A model generated the notes under the pieces. That model saw only the letters and a list, made by a program, of their open reading frames with translations, had not been told where the DNA came from and made no database searches. The position numbers were made by a program, and so were the translations under genes. Positions 15,804-25,070 of a DNA stretch of 64,000 nucleotides are shown piece after piece. How positions within the stretch are numbered: the stretch's first letter is position 1; each line of letters opens with the position of its first letter. The stretch is taken from NCBI GenBank assembly GCA_002478765.1, contig DLQO01000050.1:289-64288 (forward strand), given 5' to 3'. This stretch comes from Flavobacteriales bacterium UBA7430 (GTDB taxonomy: Bacteria > Bacteroidota > Bacteroidia > Flavobacteriales > UBA7430).

Positions 15804-17894
15804 ATGAAATATACCAAGAACATAGCATTTTTATTTGTCGCATGTGTAGCGATTTCCATGAATTCTTTTGGGCAAGGTAAGCAGCTTAAAAAGGCTGATG
15901 CCGCTTTTGAACAATATGAGTTCCACAAGGCGATGAAGCATTATAAAAGAGCCTACTCAAAATCTAACGATCGTACTCAAAAAATAGACATGAGTTTTCG
16001 TTTGGCTGAATGTGCTCGAAAAATAGGTAATTATAGACAAGCTGAAAGTTATTACAAGCGTACCATCAAAATGCGTTATGATGACCCCATAGCAATTTAT
16101 TACTTGGGTATGATGCAGCGTAATATTGGTAAGTATCAAGATGCTGTTGAATCCTTTCAGTTGTACATGGAGAAAGTTCCAGAAGACCTCAGAGGTCAGG
16201 AGGCTATTGTAGCTTGTGAGTTGGCTATTGACTGGGTTAACAACCCTTCTAGGTATGCTGTGTCTAACATGAAAGTAATCAACTCTAAGTTTGATGATCG
16301 CATGCCTGCCTTTGGTAATAAAGATTTCACACAGCTTTTATTCACAACAGCACGAAAAGGAGTGACTGGAAGAAAAATTAGTGCTCAAACCGGACAATAT
16401 TTTACCGATGTATGGGTTGCAGACTTAGAGAAGAATAAAAGTAAACGTGGTAAAGGAAAGAAATCAAAACCAAAATGGAAAGAGCCTGTTTCTCTTGCCG
16501 ATAATTCTGGAGCAGAAGATTATATAAATACGAAGTTCGATGAAGGTGCTGTTAGTTTGAATGAACGTGGTAACCTAATCTATTTCAATCGAGCAATAAT
16601 GGAAAGGAAAGAGTACCACATTCCACGTGTATACTCTGCCATAAAGAAGGGGGGCGCTTGGGAGCAACCTATTGAGCTAAACCTTCCTGTAGATTCAAAT
16701 TACATGGTTATTTACCCTAATTTATCAGCCGATGAAACAACACTTTACTTTGTTTCAGACATGCCTGGTGGACAGGGTGATTTTGATATTTGGATGTCTG
16801 AATACAACAAGAGACAAGATGTTTGGAGTGATCCTGTAAACTTAGGTCCCGAAGTAAATACTGCTGGAAAAGAAATTGCTCCGTATCTTCATGCTGATGG
16901 AACACTTTTCTTTGCGTCAAAAGGACATGTTGGTATGGGCGGCTTTGATATTTTTAGAGCAACAAAAAGACCTAGCGGCCAATTCGGAAAAGTGAAGAAT
17001 ATGAAATACCCCATCAATTCTTCTTTTGATGATTTTGGTATAGTATTTTCTGGACAAGATGCTATAAACGGATTCTTTACTTCCAATCGTAAAGGTGGTC
17101 GTGGTGGTGACGATATATATGAAGCAAAGCTTTCAGACTTAAAGTTCATCATGGAAGGTCTTCTTCTTGATGAAGAAACAACAGATCCATTACAAGGAGT
17201 TAATGTTCATATTGAAGGCTCTGATGGTTCGTCATTTGATGCGGTAACTAACAAAAACGGTCTCTTTAGTTTTGGGAATCAAATTATTAAACAAGGTGTT
17301 GAATATGATGTTACTTATACCAAGGATACTTACGTCACTGCATATGACACCGTGACTACTCAAAACTTGACGATCAATGACTTTGAGGTAACTGATGAAG
17401 GGTTTTTATACACGATTTCTGTAGATCTTTCCATGAAGGTGTTTCGATTACCTGTAGTACTTCCTCGTATTGAGTATGACCTGGGTAGTTGGGAACTTCG
17501 TAATGTAGCAGAAAAGGATTTAGATAATCTGGTCGATGTTCTAGAAACCAATCCGGAGTTGAGAATTCAGCTTAGATCTCATACAGATTTCAGGAGTAGC
17601 AACGAATTTAATCAAGAACTTTCTCAAAAAAGAGCTGATGCTTGTGTAGGATACCTGATAGAGAAAGGTATAGACGCCTCCAGATTAGAGGCCCTTGGTA
17701 TGGGGGAGTCAGAGCCACTTGTTCTGTCAGAAGATAGAAATGGATTTAAAAAAGGCGATGTGTTTACACAAGAATTTATTGAGGGTATCCGTTCAAAAAG
17801 AAAGAGAGATACAGCACATCAGATGAATAGAAGAACAGACTTCAGAGAAGTTGAATCTGATCCAGCAGATGCCGATATGTACGGAGAGTACTAA
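15804..17894 (+). CDS. PorE-like TPR / PD40 / OmpA-domain protein (first copy)
   Basis: This 696-residue envelope protein has a signal peptide (MKYTKNIAFLF...SFGQ, about 1-24) and TPR repeats (about 30-125). A PD40 beta-propeller follows (repeats such as ETTLYFVSDMPGGQGDFDIW and GTLFFASKGHVGMGGFDIFR), then a carboxypeptidase-regulatory domain (EGLLLDEETTDPLQGVNV), then an OmpA C-terminal peptidoglycan-binding domain (LRSHTDFRSSNEFNQELSQK, RADACVGYLIEKGID). This is the layout of PorE, a periplasmic T9SS component of Porphyromonas. The same layout also occurs in paralogues of unproven role. The frame is open to an ATG at 15759, but the ATG at 15804 gives a proper signal peptide. Confidence 0.85.
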   Translation: MKYTKNIAFLFVACVAISMNSFGQGKQLKKADAAFEQYEFHKAMKHYKRAYSKSNDRTQKIDMSFRLAECARKIGNYRQAESYYKRTIKMRYDDPIAIYYLGMMQRNIGKYQDAVESFQLYMEKVPEDLRGQEAIVACELAIDWVNNPSRYAVSNMKVINSKFDDRMPAFGNKDFTQLLFTTARKGVTGRKISAQTGQYFTDVWVADLEKNKSKRGKGKKSKPKWKEPVSLADNSGAEDYINTKFDEGAVSLNERGNLIYFNRAIMERKEYHIPRVYSAIKKGGAWEQPIELNLPVDSNYMVIYPNLSADETTLYFVSDMPGGQGDFDIWMSEYNKRQDVWSDPVNLGPEVNTAGKEIAPYLHADGTLFFASKGHVGMGGFDIFRATKRPSGQFGKVKNMKYPINSSFDDFGIVFSGQDAINGFFTSNRKGGRGGDDIYEAKLSDLKFIMEGLLLDEETTDPLQGVNVHIEGSDGSSFDAVTNKNGLFSFGNQIIKQGVEYDVTYTKDTYVTAYDTVTTQNLTINDFEVTDEGFLYTISVDLSMKVFRLPVVLPRIEYDLGSWELRNVAEKDLDNLVDVLETNPELRIQLRSHTDFRSSNEFNQELSQKRADACVGYLIEKGIDASRLEALGMGESEPLVLSEDRNGFKKGDVFTQEFIEGIRSKRKRDTAHQMNRRTDFREVESDPADADMYGEY

Positions 17895-17912
17895 ATGATT
17901 TTATCCACAACG

Positions 17913-17946
17913 AAAAGCGTCTCACAGTCATGTGAGATGCTTTTTT
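17913..17946 (+). terminator. Terminator downstream of the first PorE-like gene
   Basis: A 14-bp stem with one G-T pair (17913-17926 with 17931-17944) has a GTCA loop and a T tract. The -7 element of purM follows 8 bases later. Confidence 0.88.
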
Positions 17947-17953
17947 ATTTAAG

Positions 17954-17961
17954 TATATTTG
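17954..17961 (+). promoter_or_regulatory. -7 element for the purM-prfA-pyrF operon
   Basis: TATATTTG matches TAnnTTTG and ends 27 bases before the GTG at 17989. It overlaps a TTG at 17959 that would otherwise lengthen the frame, so that longer start is unlikely. Confidence 0.5.
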
Positions 17962-17988
17962 CACAAATTAACCAACCGGATTTCACCT

Positions 17989-19158
17989 GTGAGTAAACAA
18001 GATAGATACATGATGCGTGGCGTTTCGGCATCTAAGGAAGACGTTCACAATGCCATTAAAAATGTGGACAAAGGATTGTTCCCGAAAGCATTTTGTAAGA
18101 TCGTTGAAGATCGTTTAACAGACGATGAAGATTATTGTATCGTTATGCATGCAGATGGTGCAGGTACGAAATCTTCTTTAGCCTACATGTATTGGAAAGA
18201 GACGGGAGATATTTCTGTTTGGAAGGGTATTGCTCAAGATGCATTGGTCATGAATATTGATGATTTATTATGTGTTGGTGCCACGGATAAAATCCTAGTA
18301 TCATCGACCATAGGAAGAAATAAAAACTTGATTCCGGGCGAGGTAATTTCTGAGATTATTAATGGAACTGAAGCCTTATTAGCTGACCTTCGTTCACAAG
18401 GTTTAGAGATTTATTCAACCGGAGGTGAGACTGCAGATGTTGGAGATTTGGTGCGTACCATCATTGTTGATTCTACAGTTACGGCACGTATGAAACGTTC
18501 TGAGGTAATTTCCAATCATAAAATCGTTGGTGGTGAGGTAATTGTCGCCTTAGAGTCTGCCGGTCAATCTAATTATGAAAATGCGTACAATGGTGGAATG
18601 GGATCCAATGGATTGACCTCTGCACGTCACGATGTGTTTCATAATATTTTAGCATCTAAATATCCAGAAAGTTTTGATGCTTCAGTGCCTTCTGATCTTG
18701 TATATTCCGGTGGTGTTGGTTTAACAGATTCGGTTGAGGGTGTTTCTTTAGATGCTGGTAAATTGGTTTTGTCACCAACCCGTACCTATGCTCCTGTGAT
18801 TAAGAAGATTTTGGATCACCATAGAAATCATATACATGGGATGGTTCACTGTAGTGGTGGAGCCCAAACAAAGGTTCTTCACTTTGTAGATGATGTACAT
18901 GTTATTAAAGATGATTTATTCGATATCCCGCCTTTATTTAAACTCATACAAGAGCAGTCAGGTACCGAATGGAAAGAAATGTATAAGGTGTTTAATATGG
19001 GGCATCGTATGGAAATTTATTTGAATGAAGAGCATGCTGAAGAGATTGTAAATATTTCCAAGACATTTGGCATTGATGCAAAAATTATAGGACGTGTTGA
19101 AAAACACCAAGGAAAGAAGTTGACTATTAAAAGCCCTTACGGCGAATTCGTTTATTAA
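17989..19158 (+). CDS. purM: Phosphoribosylformylglycinamidine cyclo-ligase (AIR synthetase)
   Basis: This enzyme closes the imidazole ring in purine synthesis (FGAM to AIR, using ATP). It has 389 residues, typical for the Bacteroidota form, which is longer than the E. coli enzyme. Key segments are [16 protein letters not shown] at the N-terminus, [36 protein letters not shown] and [11 protein letters not shown]. The GTG at 17989 is chosen because the preceding 10 codons overlap the -7 element and because family members begin just before DRY. It is followed after 1 base by prfA, then pyrF, in one transcription unit. Confidence 0.95.
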   Translation: MSKQDRYMMRGVSASKEDVHNAIKNVDKGLFPKAFCKIVEDRLTDDEDYCIVMHADGAGTKSSLAYMYWKETGDISVWKGIAQDALVMNIDDLLCVGATDKILVSSTIGRNKNLIPGEVISEIINGTEALLADLRSQGLEIYSTGGETADVGDLVRTIIVDSTVTARMKRSEVISNHKIVGGEVIVALESAGQSNYENAYNGGMGSNGLTSARHDVFHNILASKYPESFDASVPSDLVYSGGVGLTDSVEGVSLDAGKLVLSPTRTYAPVIKKILDHHRNHIHGMVHCSGGAQTKVLHFVDDVHVIKDDLFDIPPLFKLIQEQSGTEWKEMYKVFNMGHRMEIYLNEEHAEEIVNISKTFGIDAKIIGRVEKHQGKKLTIKSPYGEFVY

Positions 19159-19159
19159 T

Positions 19160-20239
19160 ATGGCATTACTCGATAAATTAGCAATGATCAAACTTCGGTT
19201 TGATGATGTTTCACAACAAATCATCGAACCAGAAGTGATTGCTGATATGAAGCGATACATACAATTGAATAAAGAGTACAAGGATTTACATCCGATTATA
19301 GAAGCTTACAATACCTATAAAACACTCTGTGAAAACATTGATGAATCAAATGAAATTCTAGAGGCCGAAGAAGAGGTCGAAATGAAAGAGATGGCTCGTA
19401 TGGAATTGGATGAAGCAATTCCTAAAAAGTCTGAAATGGAGGAGCTTATAAAAGTTCTTTTGATTCCAAAGGATCCTGAAGACTCCAAAAATGCAGTTGT
19501 TGAAATTCGTGCTGGAGCAGGAGGTGATGAAGCCAGTATTTTTGCCGGTGACCTATACAGGATGTATACTCGATATTGTGAAAGTAAAAAGTGGCGTACC
19601 GAATTGGTTGATGTAACTCATGGTACAGCTGGTGGATACAAAGAAATAGTAATGAATGTAAGTGGTGATGATGTCTATGGAACCATGAAGTATGAGTCTG
19701 GGGTACACCGTGTACAACGAGTGCCTCAAACCGAAACTCAGGGTAGAGTTCATACTTCCGCAGCCTCAGTTGTTGTTTTACCAGAAGCCGAGGAGTTTGA
19801 CGTCCAAATTAGTGAGAAAGACATAAAGAAAGAGACTTATTGTTCTTCAGGTCCTGGAGGACAGTCTGTAAACACAACCTATTCAGCTGTTCGTTTAACA
19901 CACATTCCTTCGGGCGTGGTAGCACAATGTCAAGATCAGAAGTCGCAGATTAAAAATCACGCTAAAGCGCTACAAGTATTGAGATCTCGTATTTTTGAGA
20001 TTGAATTGGCAAAGCGAAATGAAGAAATTGCAGGGAAACGAAAAACTATGGTTTCTACCGGAGATCGTTCTGCAAAAATACGTACCTACAATTATCCACA
20101 GGGTAGAGTTACGGATCACCGCATAGGTCTCACGCTATATTCTTTAAACGATATTGTCAATGGAGATATTCATAAAATCATTCAAGAGCTAACCGTTGCA
20201 GAAAACGCAGAGCGTTTAAAAGAAGGAAGCAATGACTAG
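19160..20239 (+). CDS. prfA: Peptide chain release factor 1
   Basis: RF1 reads UAA and UAG stop codons and triggers release of the finished peptide. It is 359 residues long, the normal length. The GGQ loop is in [20 protein letters not shown] (about residues 229-248), and the conserved [19 protein letters not shown] segment lies about 299-317. An N-terminal coiled-coil domain precedes them. It starts 1 base after the purM stop and overlaps pyrF by 8 bases, so the three genes are translationally linked. The matching methyltransferase PrmC is not in the window. Confidence 0.96.
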   Translation: MALLDKLAMIKLRFDDVSQQIIEPEVIADMKRYIQLNKEYKDLHPIIEAYNTYKTLCENIDESNEILEAEEEVEMKEMARMELDEAIPKKSEMEELIKVLLIPKDPEDSKNAVVEIRAGAGGDEASIFAGDLYRMYTRYCESKKWRTELVDVTHGTAGGYKEIVMNVSGDDVYGTMKYESGVHRVQRVPQTETQGRVHTSAASVVVLPEAEEFDVQISEKDIKKETYCSSGPGGQSVNTTYSAVRLTHIPSGVVAQCQDQKSQIKNHAKALQVLRSRIFEIELAKRNEEIAGKRKTMVSTGDRSAKIRTYNYPQGRVTDHRIGLTLYSLNDIVNGDIHKIIQELTVAENAERLKEGSND

Positions 20240-21050
20240 ATCAGAACTCATAGCACAAATAAAAGTTAAAAAATCCTTTTTGTGTGTCGGTTTGGATACT
20301 GATATGGATCGTATCCCGAAACACTTATTAGATTTTGAAGACCCTATTTTCGAGTTCAACAAACAGATCATCGATGCCACTCAGGATTTTTGTGTGGCAT
20401 ACAAGCCTAATTTAGCATTTTACGAATCTTTGGGTATAGATGGGTGGAAGTCTTTGCAAAAGACACTGGATTATATCCCTAAGGATGTTTTTACTATTGC
20501 TGATGCTAAAAGAGGAGATATTGGAAATACTTCGTCCATGTATGCAAAGGCATTCTTTGAAAATATGGATTTCGATTCTGTTACCGTTGCTCCATACATG
20601 GGAAAAGATTCCGTTCAGCCTTTTTTCATCTACAAGGATAAGTGGGTTATACTTCTAGCCTTAACTTCTAATGAGGGAGGGAAAGACTTTCAGTTGATTC
20701 AATCCAAGGGAAAACCCTTGTATCAAGAAGTTTTGGAGACCTCATCAAAATGGGGTAATACATCTAATATGATGTATGTCGTTGGTGCTACTCGAGCAGA
20801 TTGGTTGAGTGAAATTAGAAAGACCATTCCCGATCATTTTTTATTAGTACCCGGAGTCGGAGCACAAGGAGGGAGCCTAAAAGATGTTACCAAATACGGT
20901 ATGAATAAAGATTGTGGCTTGTTGGTCAACTCATCTAGAGGAATTATTTACGCATCAGACACCAAAGATTTTGCCTCTGCTGCTAAGGCAGAAGCCTTGA
21001 AGCTTCAGCGACAAATGGAAGATGAATTGATTCGATATCATATCATCTAA
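20232..21050 (+). CDS. pyrF: Orotidine 5'-phosphate decarboxylase, subfamily 2
   Basis: This enzyme converts OMP to UMP, the last step of pyrimidine synthesis. It has 272 residues, the length of the longer subfamily. The catalytic motif is [17 protein letters not shown] (about 89-105). The N-terminus [14 protein letters not shown] and the phosphate-binding part [11 protein letters not shown] (about 208-218) also fit. It is the last gene of the purM-prfA-pyrF unit. pyrD, another enzyme of the pathway, lies at 50510 in this window. Confidence 0.96.
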   Translation: MTRSELIAQIKVKKSFLCVGLDTDMDRIPKHLLDFEDPIFEFNKQIIDATQDFCVAYKPNLAFYESLGIDGWKSLQKTLDYIPKDVFTIADAKRGDIGNTSSMYAKAFFENMDFDSVTVAPYMGKDSVQPFFIYKDKWVILLALTSNEGGKDFQLIQSKGKPLYQEVLETSSKWGNTSNMMYVVGATRADWLSEIRKTIPDHFLLVPGVGAQGGSLKDVTKYGMNKDCGLLVNSSRGIIYASDTKDFASAAKAEALKLQRQMEDELIRYHII

Positions 21051-21162
21051 TACAATGCTTGTAATCAATTCAATACACTTTTAAAAAAGAAATCATTTTT
21101 ACATTGGGTTAATTGCTGTTTTAATATATTTATATATGTAAATATTATTTATAATAGTTTTA

Positions 21163-23172
21163 ATGCAAACCGTCTCAAAAATCTTATTCTTATGGATTCT
21201 TGGGATTGTTTTGTCGTCTCTCGTTCAAGCCTCCTTTACTCAATGGGTTTCGTTCCTTATTGTCTTTTCAATATTATTTACTTGGATTCATGTCAAGTTC
21301 AGATTCATTTACTTAGAAAATTTACTTCTGGTACTTGTGCTCTTGTGTACCGTACAAATTTTAGATGGCGATTGTTTTGGTGTAGATAACGATAGGCGTA
21401 TTGGTAATGGCGAGTATAAAGTCTTGTTAAAGGTTATGGAGCGTTATGGAGATTCAGAACTTCAGTACAAGTACATTGTAAATTTGCAAGCAGTATTTTG
21501 TGATTCCTCAGTTTTAGTCAATGACGATTGCTTGTTGATGCAACAAAAAGGTCCTCGAAGTATTCATTTTTATCCAGGTGATCGTTTTTATGCATCGGTA
21601 TATGCAAAAGATTTCCCAAAGTCTAAGCATCCAGCCCTTTTTGACTTCGGGAAGTACTGGGCTTTAAAGGGAGTTGAGAAACGTTTATGGATGAATGAAA
21701 AACCTTTAAAGATCATAGAGTATTCCAAAAGCTGGTATTATGTAATAAGAAGGAAACAAGCTTATTTGATTGAGTTGTTAGATCGTCAGCCCATCAGTGT
21801 TTCTACTCAGGAGATTTTGTCAGCATTGTTGTTAGGAGATAAGCGAGGAGTAAGTAATTCTTTAAGAGATAGGTTTTCAAACCTTGGTTTGTCACATATT
21901 TTAGCTTTAAGTGGTTTGCATATTGGTTTGATTTATGGGTTTTTCGCTTCTTTTTTTGGTTTCATTTTAAGGAGTAAGCCCAATTTGCAATCCATGTGTT
22001 TGATTTTGATCATAGGACTCTATGCGATATTAACAGGAGCTAGTGCTTCTGTCATTCGTGCCTCTTTGATGTTTGTACTTTATGCATTGTGCTTGTTCTT
22101 AAATAGGAGGGCAAATCCTTTTAATATTGTATTTATGTCAGCACTTTTTTTACTCATTTACAATTCAAATTTGTTGTATGATATCGGTTTTCAGCTTTCT
22201 TATCTCGCTGTTCTAGGTATTTTATATTTCCATCGGGTTTTTAAGAATTCTTTTGATAAAATAGGCACTCTGAGGAAGTATGTTTTAGGAATTGTTCTTA
22301 TGACGGTTTCAGCTCAGTTAAGTACGGGAATACTTTCGATCTTTTATTTTAAATGTTTTTCAACCTCTTTTCTGTGGGCAAATTTGATTTTTTTACCCCT
22401 ATTTACATTGCTTTTGTATTTCAGCGGGTTCTATTTATTGCAATTGCTACTTGGTATTCGATTGTCTTTTGTTGAACGTTTACTGGATTCTTATGTCGAA
22501 AGTGTTTTGACCTTCTTGACTTTTGTAGAGTCTCTTTCGTTTGCTCCATTACTTATTTATTTAACCTACGATGAGATGCTTTATTTTTATGGTCTGATCA
22601 TTTTATTTTGTCTGGTTTTTCTTGAGAATAAATTCAATCTCTTGCGAGTACTTTATATGTATATCCTTTTGGGTACTTATTCGTATTACTTTGAGCGTGA
22701 TGAAAATGTTAAAGAACTATTTGTTAATGCTTCCAAAAGTGCTTTGGTGATTTCTATTTCAGCGAATGAAGAGCAAGTTATTTTGACCAATGATTTTAAT
22801 TCTGTAGGGTATTTGTTGGGCGATTATTCGCTGATCAATAAAATAAACTGTGTGGATACTTTATCGTTGAATCCAAGCTATAAAAACAGTTTTATAAGCG
22901 TATTAGACTCGTATGTTTATTTTTTCGATCGTAAATTAATCATTGTCGAAGACCAAGAGATTGCTTCATTTACAATGAATGATGCTGATGTTGTAATTCT
23001 TCGATCCTATAGGGAGGATCTGTTCAGTGTCATGAATCAATTTTCACCTGAAGTTGTTTTATTAGATGCAAGGATGTCTTCAAATCATAGATATCGAATG
23101 AAGGAATTAGGCTTAGCTCAAGACATTCAAATTATTGATTTGAAAGATGATGTGTATACCTTAAGTTTTTAG
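21163..23172 (+). CDS. comEC: ComEC/Rec2-family competence membrane protein
   Basis: This 669-residue inner-membrane protein probably forms the channel that takes single-stranded DNA into the cytoplasm during transformation. It has a short N-terminal membrane segment pair (about 5-65), a soluble DUF4131-type region (about 90-190), and the Competence membrane domain (about 215-510) with LSALLLGDKRGVS, GLSHILALSGLHIGLIYG and GASASVIRASLMF. The last 150 residues carry no HxHxDH motif, so the metallo-beta-lactamase domain found in many ComEC proteins is absent or unrecognisable. It converges on the next gene with an 8-base gap. Confidence 0.92.
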   Translation: MQTVSKILFLWILGIVLSSLVQASFTQWVSFLIVFSILFTWIHVKFRFIYLENLLLVLVLLCTVQILDGDCFGVDNDRRIGNGEYKVLLKVMERYGDSELQYKYIVNLQAVFCDSSVLVNDDCLLMQQKGPRSIHFYPGDRFYASVYAKDFPKSKHPALFDFGKYWALKGVEKRLWMNEKPLKIIEYSKSWYYVIRRKQAYLIELLDRQPISVSTQEILSALLLGDKRGVSNSLRDRFSNLGLSHILALSGLHIGLIYGFFASFFGFILRSKPNLQSMCLILIIGLYAILTGASASVIRASLMFVLYALCLFLNRRANPFNIVFMSALFLLIYNSNLLYDIGFQLSYLAVLGILYFHRVFKNSFDKIGTLRKYVLGIVLMTVSAQLSTGILSIFYFKCFSTSFLWANLIFLPLFTLLLYFSGFYLLQLLLGIRLSFVERLLDSYVESVLTFLTFVESLSFAPLLIYLTYDEMLYFYGLIILFCLVFLENKFNLLRVLYMYILLGTYSYYFERDENVKELFVNASKSALVISISANEEQVILTNDFNSVGYLLGDYSLINKINCVDTLSLNPSYKNSFISVLDSYVYFFDRKLIIVEDQEIASFTMNDADVVILRSYREDLFSVMNQFSPEVVLLDARMSSNHRYRMKELGLAQDIQIIDLKDDVYTLSF

Positions 23173-23180
23173 ATGACCTA

Positions 23181-23699
23181 TTATAGGTAGTAGTTTTGCC
23201 GTAACCATTCCCCTAAAACCACAGTAAGTGCATGGCTCACATTCATTGATTTATTATGACCCTTCATCGGTATATAAATCGATTTTTGACATTGTTTTAG
23301 AATGAATTCGTCTAATCCAACTTTTTCATTTCCAACAAAGAAAGCCGTTTTATTTGGTAATTTTGTTTCATACAGGTCTGTGGATGTAACAGCCGTCTCT
23401 ATGGCAATAAGATTATAGTCTTTTGGAACGTGTTGTCTCCAGTTCTCGAAGGTACAGAAATGCCATTCTACTGCATTATAGCTTGTTTGAGCTGTTTTTT
23501 TGATGTTTCTATTTCTGAACGAAGGTTCATCATTTATAAAAAGAACTTTTTCACAAGCCATATTATCAGCCAATCTCAATACATTTCCTAAGTTGTTTGG
23601 AGTATTCAGTTTCCAGCAAACAATAATCGGATGTTCTTGAGTTTTAGTACTTGTATTTTTCGATTTAAAAAAGGCTCTAGACTTAACGTATTCATCCAT
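23181..23699 (-). CDS. TrmH/SpoU-family RNA 2'-O-methyltransferase
   Basis: This 172-residue SPOUT-fold enzyme uses S-adenosylmethionine to methylate a ribose in tRNA or rRNA. The three family motifs are visible: NTPNNLGNVLRLADNM (about 33-48, motif 1), TAFFVGNEKVGLDE (about 118-131, motif 2) and IPMKGHNKSMNVSHALTVVL (about 142-161, motif 3, which forms the trefoil knot). There is no N-terminal substrate-binding extension, so it is a minimal form and the target nucleotide cannot be given. It appears to be a single-gene unit. Confidence 0.9.
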   Translation of the reverse strand: MDEYVKSRAFFKSKNTSTKTQEHPIIVCWKLNTPNNLGNVLRLADNMACEKVLFINDEPSFRNRNIKKTAQTSYNAVEWHFCTFENWRQHVPKDYNLIAIETAVTSTDLYETKLPNKTAFFVGNEKVGLDEFILKQCQKSIYIPMKGHNKSMNVSHALTVVLGEWLRQNYYL

Positions 23700-23743
23700 A
23701 TGACGAATATAGGGTAAAACATAGGTTTGGAGGGTATAGTAAC

Positions 23744-23772
23744 AAAAAAAGCCTGTCGGTTAGACAGGCTTT
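23744..23772 (-). terminator. Terminator of the cold-shock gene pair
   Basis: A 10-bp stem (23748-23757 with 23763-23772) has a 5-base loop. Read on the minus strand it is followed by seven T (23750-23744). It lies 28 bases beyond the stop of the second csp gene. Confidence 0.88.
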
Positions 23773-23800
23773 ATAAGTGTTTCAAAGAAAAAGGGTTCTG

Positions 23801-23992
23801 TTAAACGGTCTTAACGTTTACAGCATTTAAACCTTTTCTTCCTTCTTGCAATTCGAATTCAACAGCGTCACCTTCATTAATTTCATCAATTAATCCAGTT
23901 ACGTGTACGAAGTATTCTGTCTTAGACTCTTCGTCTACAATAAATCCAAAACCTTTGGACTCATTGAAAAATTTTACTGATCCTTTGTTCAT
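23801..23992 (-). CDS. Cold-shock domain protein (downstream twin)
   Basis: This 63-residue single-domain CspA-type protein binds single-stranded RNA/DNA as a chaperone. RNP1 is KGFGFI (13-18) and the RNP2 equivalent is EYFVHV (26-31). It is identical to the gene just upstream except at residue 5 (Ser here, Thr there) and at the last residue (Val here, Ala there). The two reading frames are 10 bases apart and share one promoter and one terminator. Confidence 0.95.
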   Translation of the reverse strand: MNKGSVKFFNESKGFGFIVDEESKTEYFVHVTGLIDEINEGDAVEFELQEGRKGLNAVNVKTV

Positions 23993-24002
23993 AGTAGTAA
24001 GA

Positions 24003-24194
24003 TTATGCCGTTTTAACGTTTACAGCGTTTAAACCTTTTCTACCTTCTTGCAATTCGAATTCTACTGCATCACCTTCGTTAATCTCGTCGATTAATCCTG
24101 TTACGTGCACGAAGTATTCTGTTTTTGATTCTTCGTCAACAATAAATCCAAAACCTTTAGACTCATTGAAGAACTTTACTGTTCCTTTGTTCAT
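24003..24194 (-). CDS. Cold-shock domain protein (upstream twin)
   Basis: This 63-residue CspA-type nucleic-acid chaperone has VKFFNESKGFGFI and EYFVHV as the two RNA-binding strands. It is the first gene of the tandem pair. Compared codon by codon with its twin, 23 of 192 bases differ but only two residues change, so nearly all changes are silent. A minus-strand -7 element lies about 26 bases upstream, and the leader is short rather than the long cold-sensing leader of E. coli cspA. Confidence 0.95.
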   Translation of the reverse strand: MNKGTVKFFNESKGFGFIVDEESKTEYFVHVTGLIDEINEGDAVEFELQEGRKGLNAVNVKTA

Positions 24195-24219
24195 AGTGTA
24201 ATTTGTAAATTTTAAAAAG

Positions 24220-24227
24220 CAAAGATA
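24220..24227 (-). promoter_or_regulatory. -7 element for the csp pair
   Basis: On the minus strand this reads TATCTTTG, matching TAnnTTTG, with 25 bases to the ATG at 24194. No TTG is found at the expected -33 distance. Confidence 0.45.
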
Positions 24228-24288
24228 GTCTTATATATTGAATATACAGGTTTTCGTTTGAATTTATTGCACTACCTTGAATACCTTA

Positions 24289-25029
24289 TCAAAAGTCGGA
24301 GTCAAAGGTCTTGTGAGAGCTGGCAACTAAATTATTGATTTCTTGCAATTCTTGATCTGTTATATCTCTCCACTCACCATAGGGTATATCTAGATTGATA
24401 TTCATGATGCGTATTCTTTTGAGTTTATATACCTCGTAGTTCAGATAGTCACACATTTTACGTATTTGTCTGTTTAATCCCTGCGTTAATGTGATTCTAA
24501 AATAGAACTTATCAATTTGTTCGACTTTGCATTTTCTAGTGATGCTATCCATGATGGGAATTCCATTTCCCATTTGTTCGATGAATTTTTTAGTAATGGG
24601 CTTATTGACTCTTACCTCATAGACTTTTTCATGATTGTTTCTGGCTCTCAGTATTTTATTGACAATGTCTCCATCACTAGTAAGTAGGATCAAACCCTCA
24701 CTTGGTTTGTCCAATCTTCCAATGGGGAATATACGTTTTGGATGCCCTATGTAGTCAACAATATTATCTTTCTCGGCTTTTATGTCAGTAGTACAAACGA
24801 TTCCTCTGGGTTTGTTTAAGGCGATGTAGACGTGTTTTTCTTCGGGGGTTTCAACTAAGATTCCATCAACATATACCTTATCCTCAGAAGTGATTTTGGT
24901 TCCTTTTTCGGGGACTTCACCATTTACGGTAACGCGACCTTCTTCAATGAGTTTGTCGGCACCTCTTCGAGAACAGTAGCCTACTTCGCTGAGATATTTG
25001 TTGATTCGTTTAAGTTGAACGTCTTCCAT
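24289..25029 (-). CDS. rluF: 23S rRNA pseudouridine synthase, RluF/RsuA family
   Basis: This 246-residue enzyme isomerises uridine in 23S rRNA. It has an N-terminal S4 RNA-binding domain (about 6-65, RINKYLSEVGYCSRRGADKL) and an RsuA/RluB/E/F-type catalytic domain with GRLDKPSEGLILLTSDGD (about 99-116, Asp nucleophile in RLDK) and QGLNRQIRKMCDYLNYEV near the C-terminus. The NRQIRKMC and VYKLKRIRIMN segments fit RluF, which modifies U2604 in E. coli; the site here is inferred. It starts 41 bases after the stop of the DbpA-like helicase and probably belongs to the same unit. Confidence 0.9.
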   Translation of the reverse strand: MEDVQLKRINKYLSEVGYCSRRGADKLIEEGRVTVNGEVPEKGTKITSEDKVYVDGILVETPEEKHVYIALNKPRGIVCTTDIKAEKDNIVDYIGHPKRIFPIGRLDKPSEGLILLTSDGDIVNKILRARNNHEKVYEVRVNKPITKKFIEQMGNGIPIMDSITRKCKVEQIDKFYFRITLTQGLNRQIRKMCDYLNYEVYKLKRIRIMNINLDIPYGEWRDITDQELQEINNLVASSHKTFDSDF

Positions 25030-25070
25030 ATTTGCAATTTATTGACTGTTTTGATCTGTCGAATGCCGCT

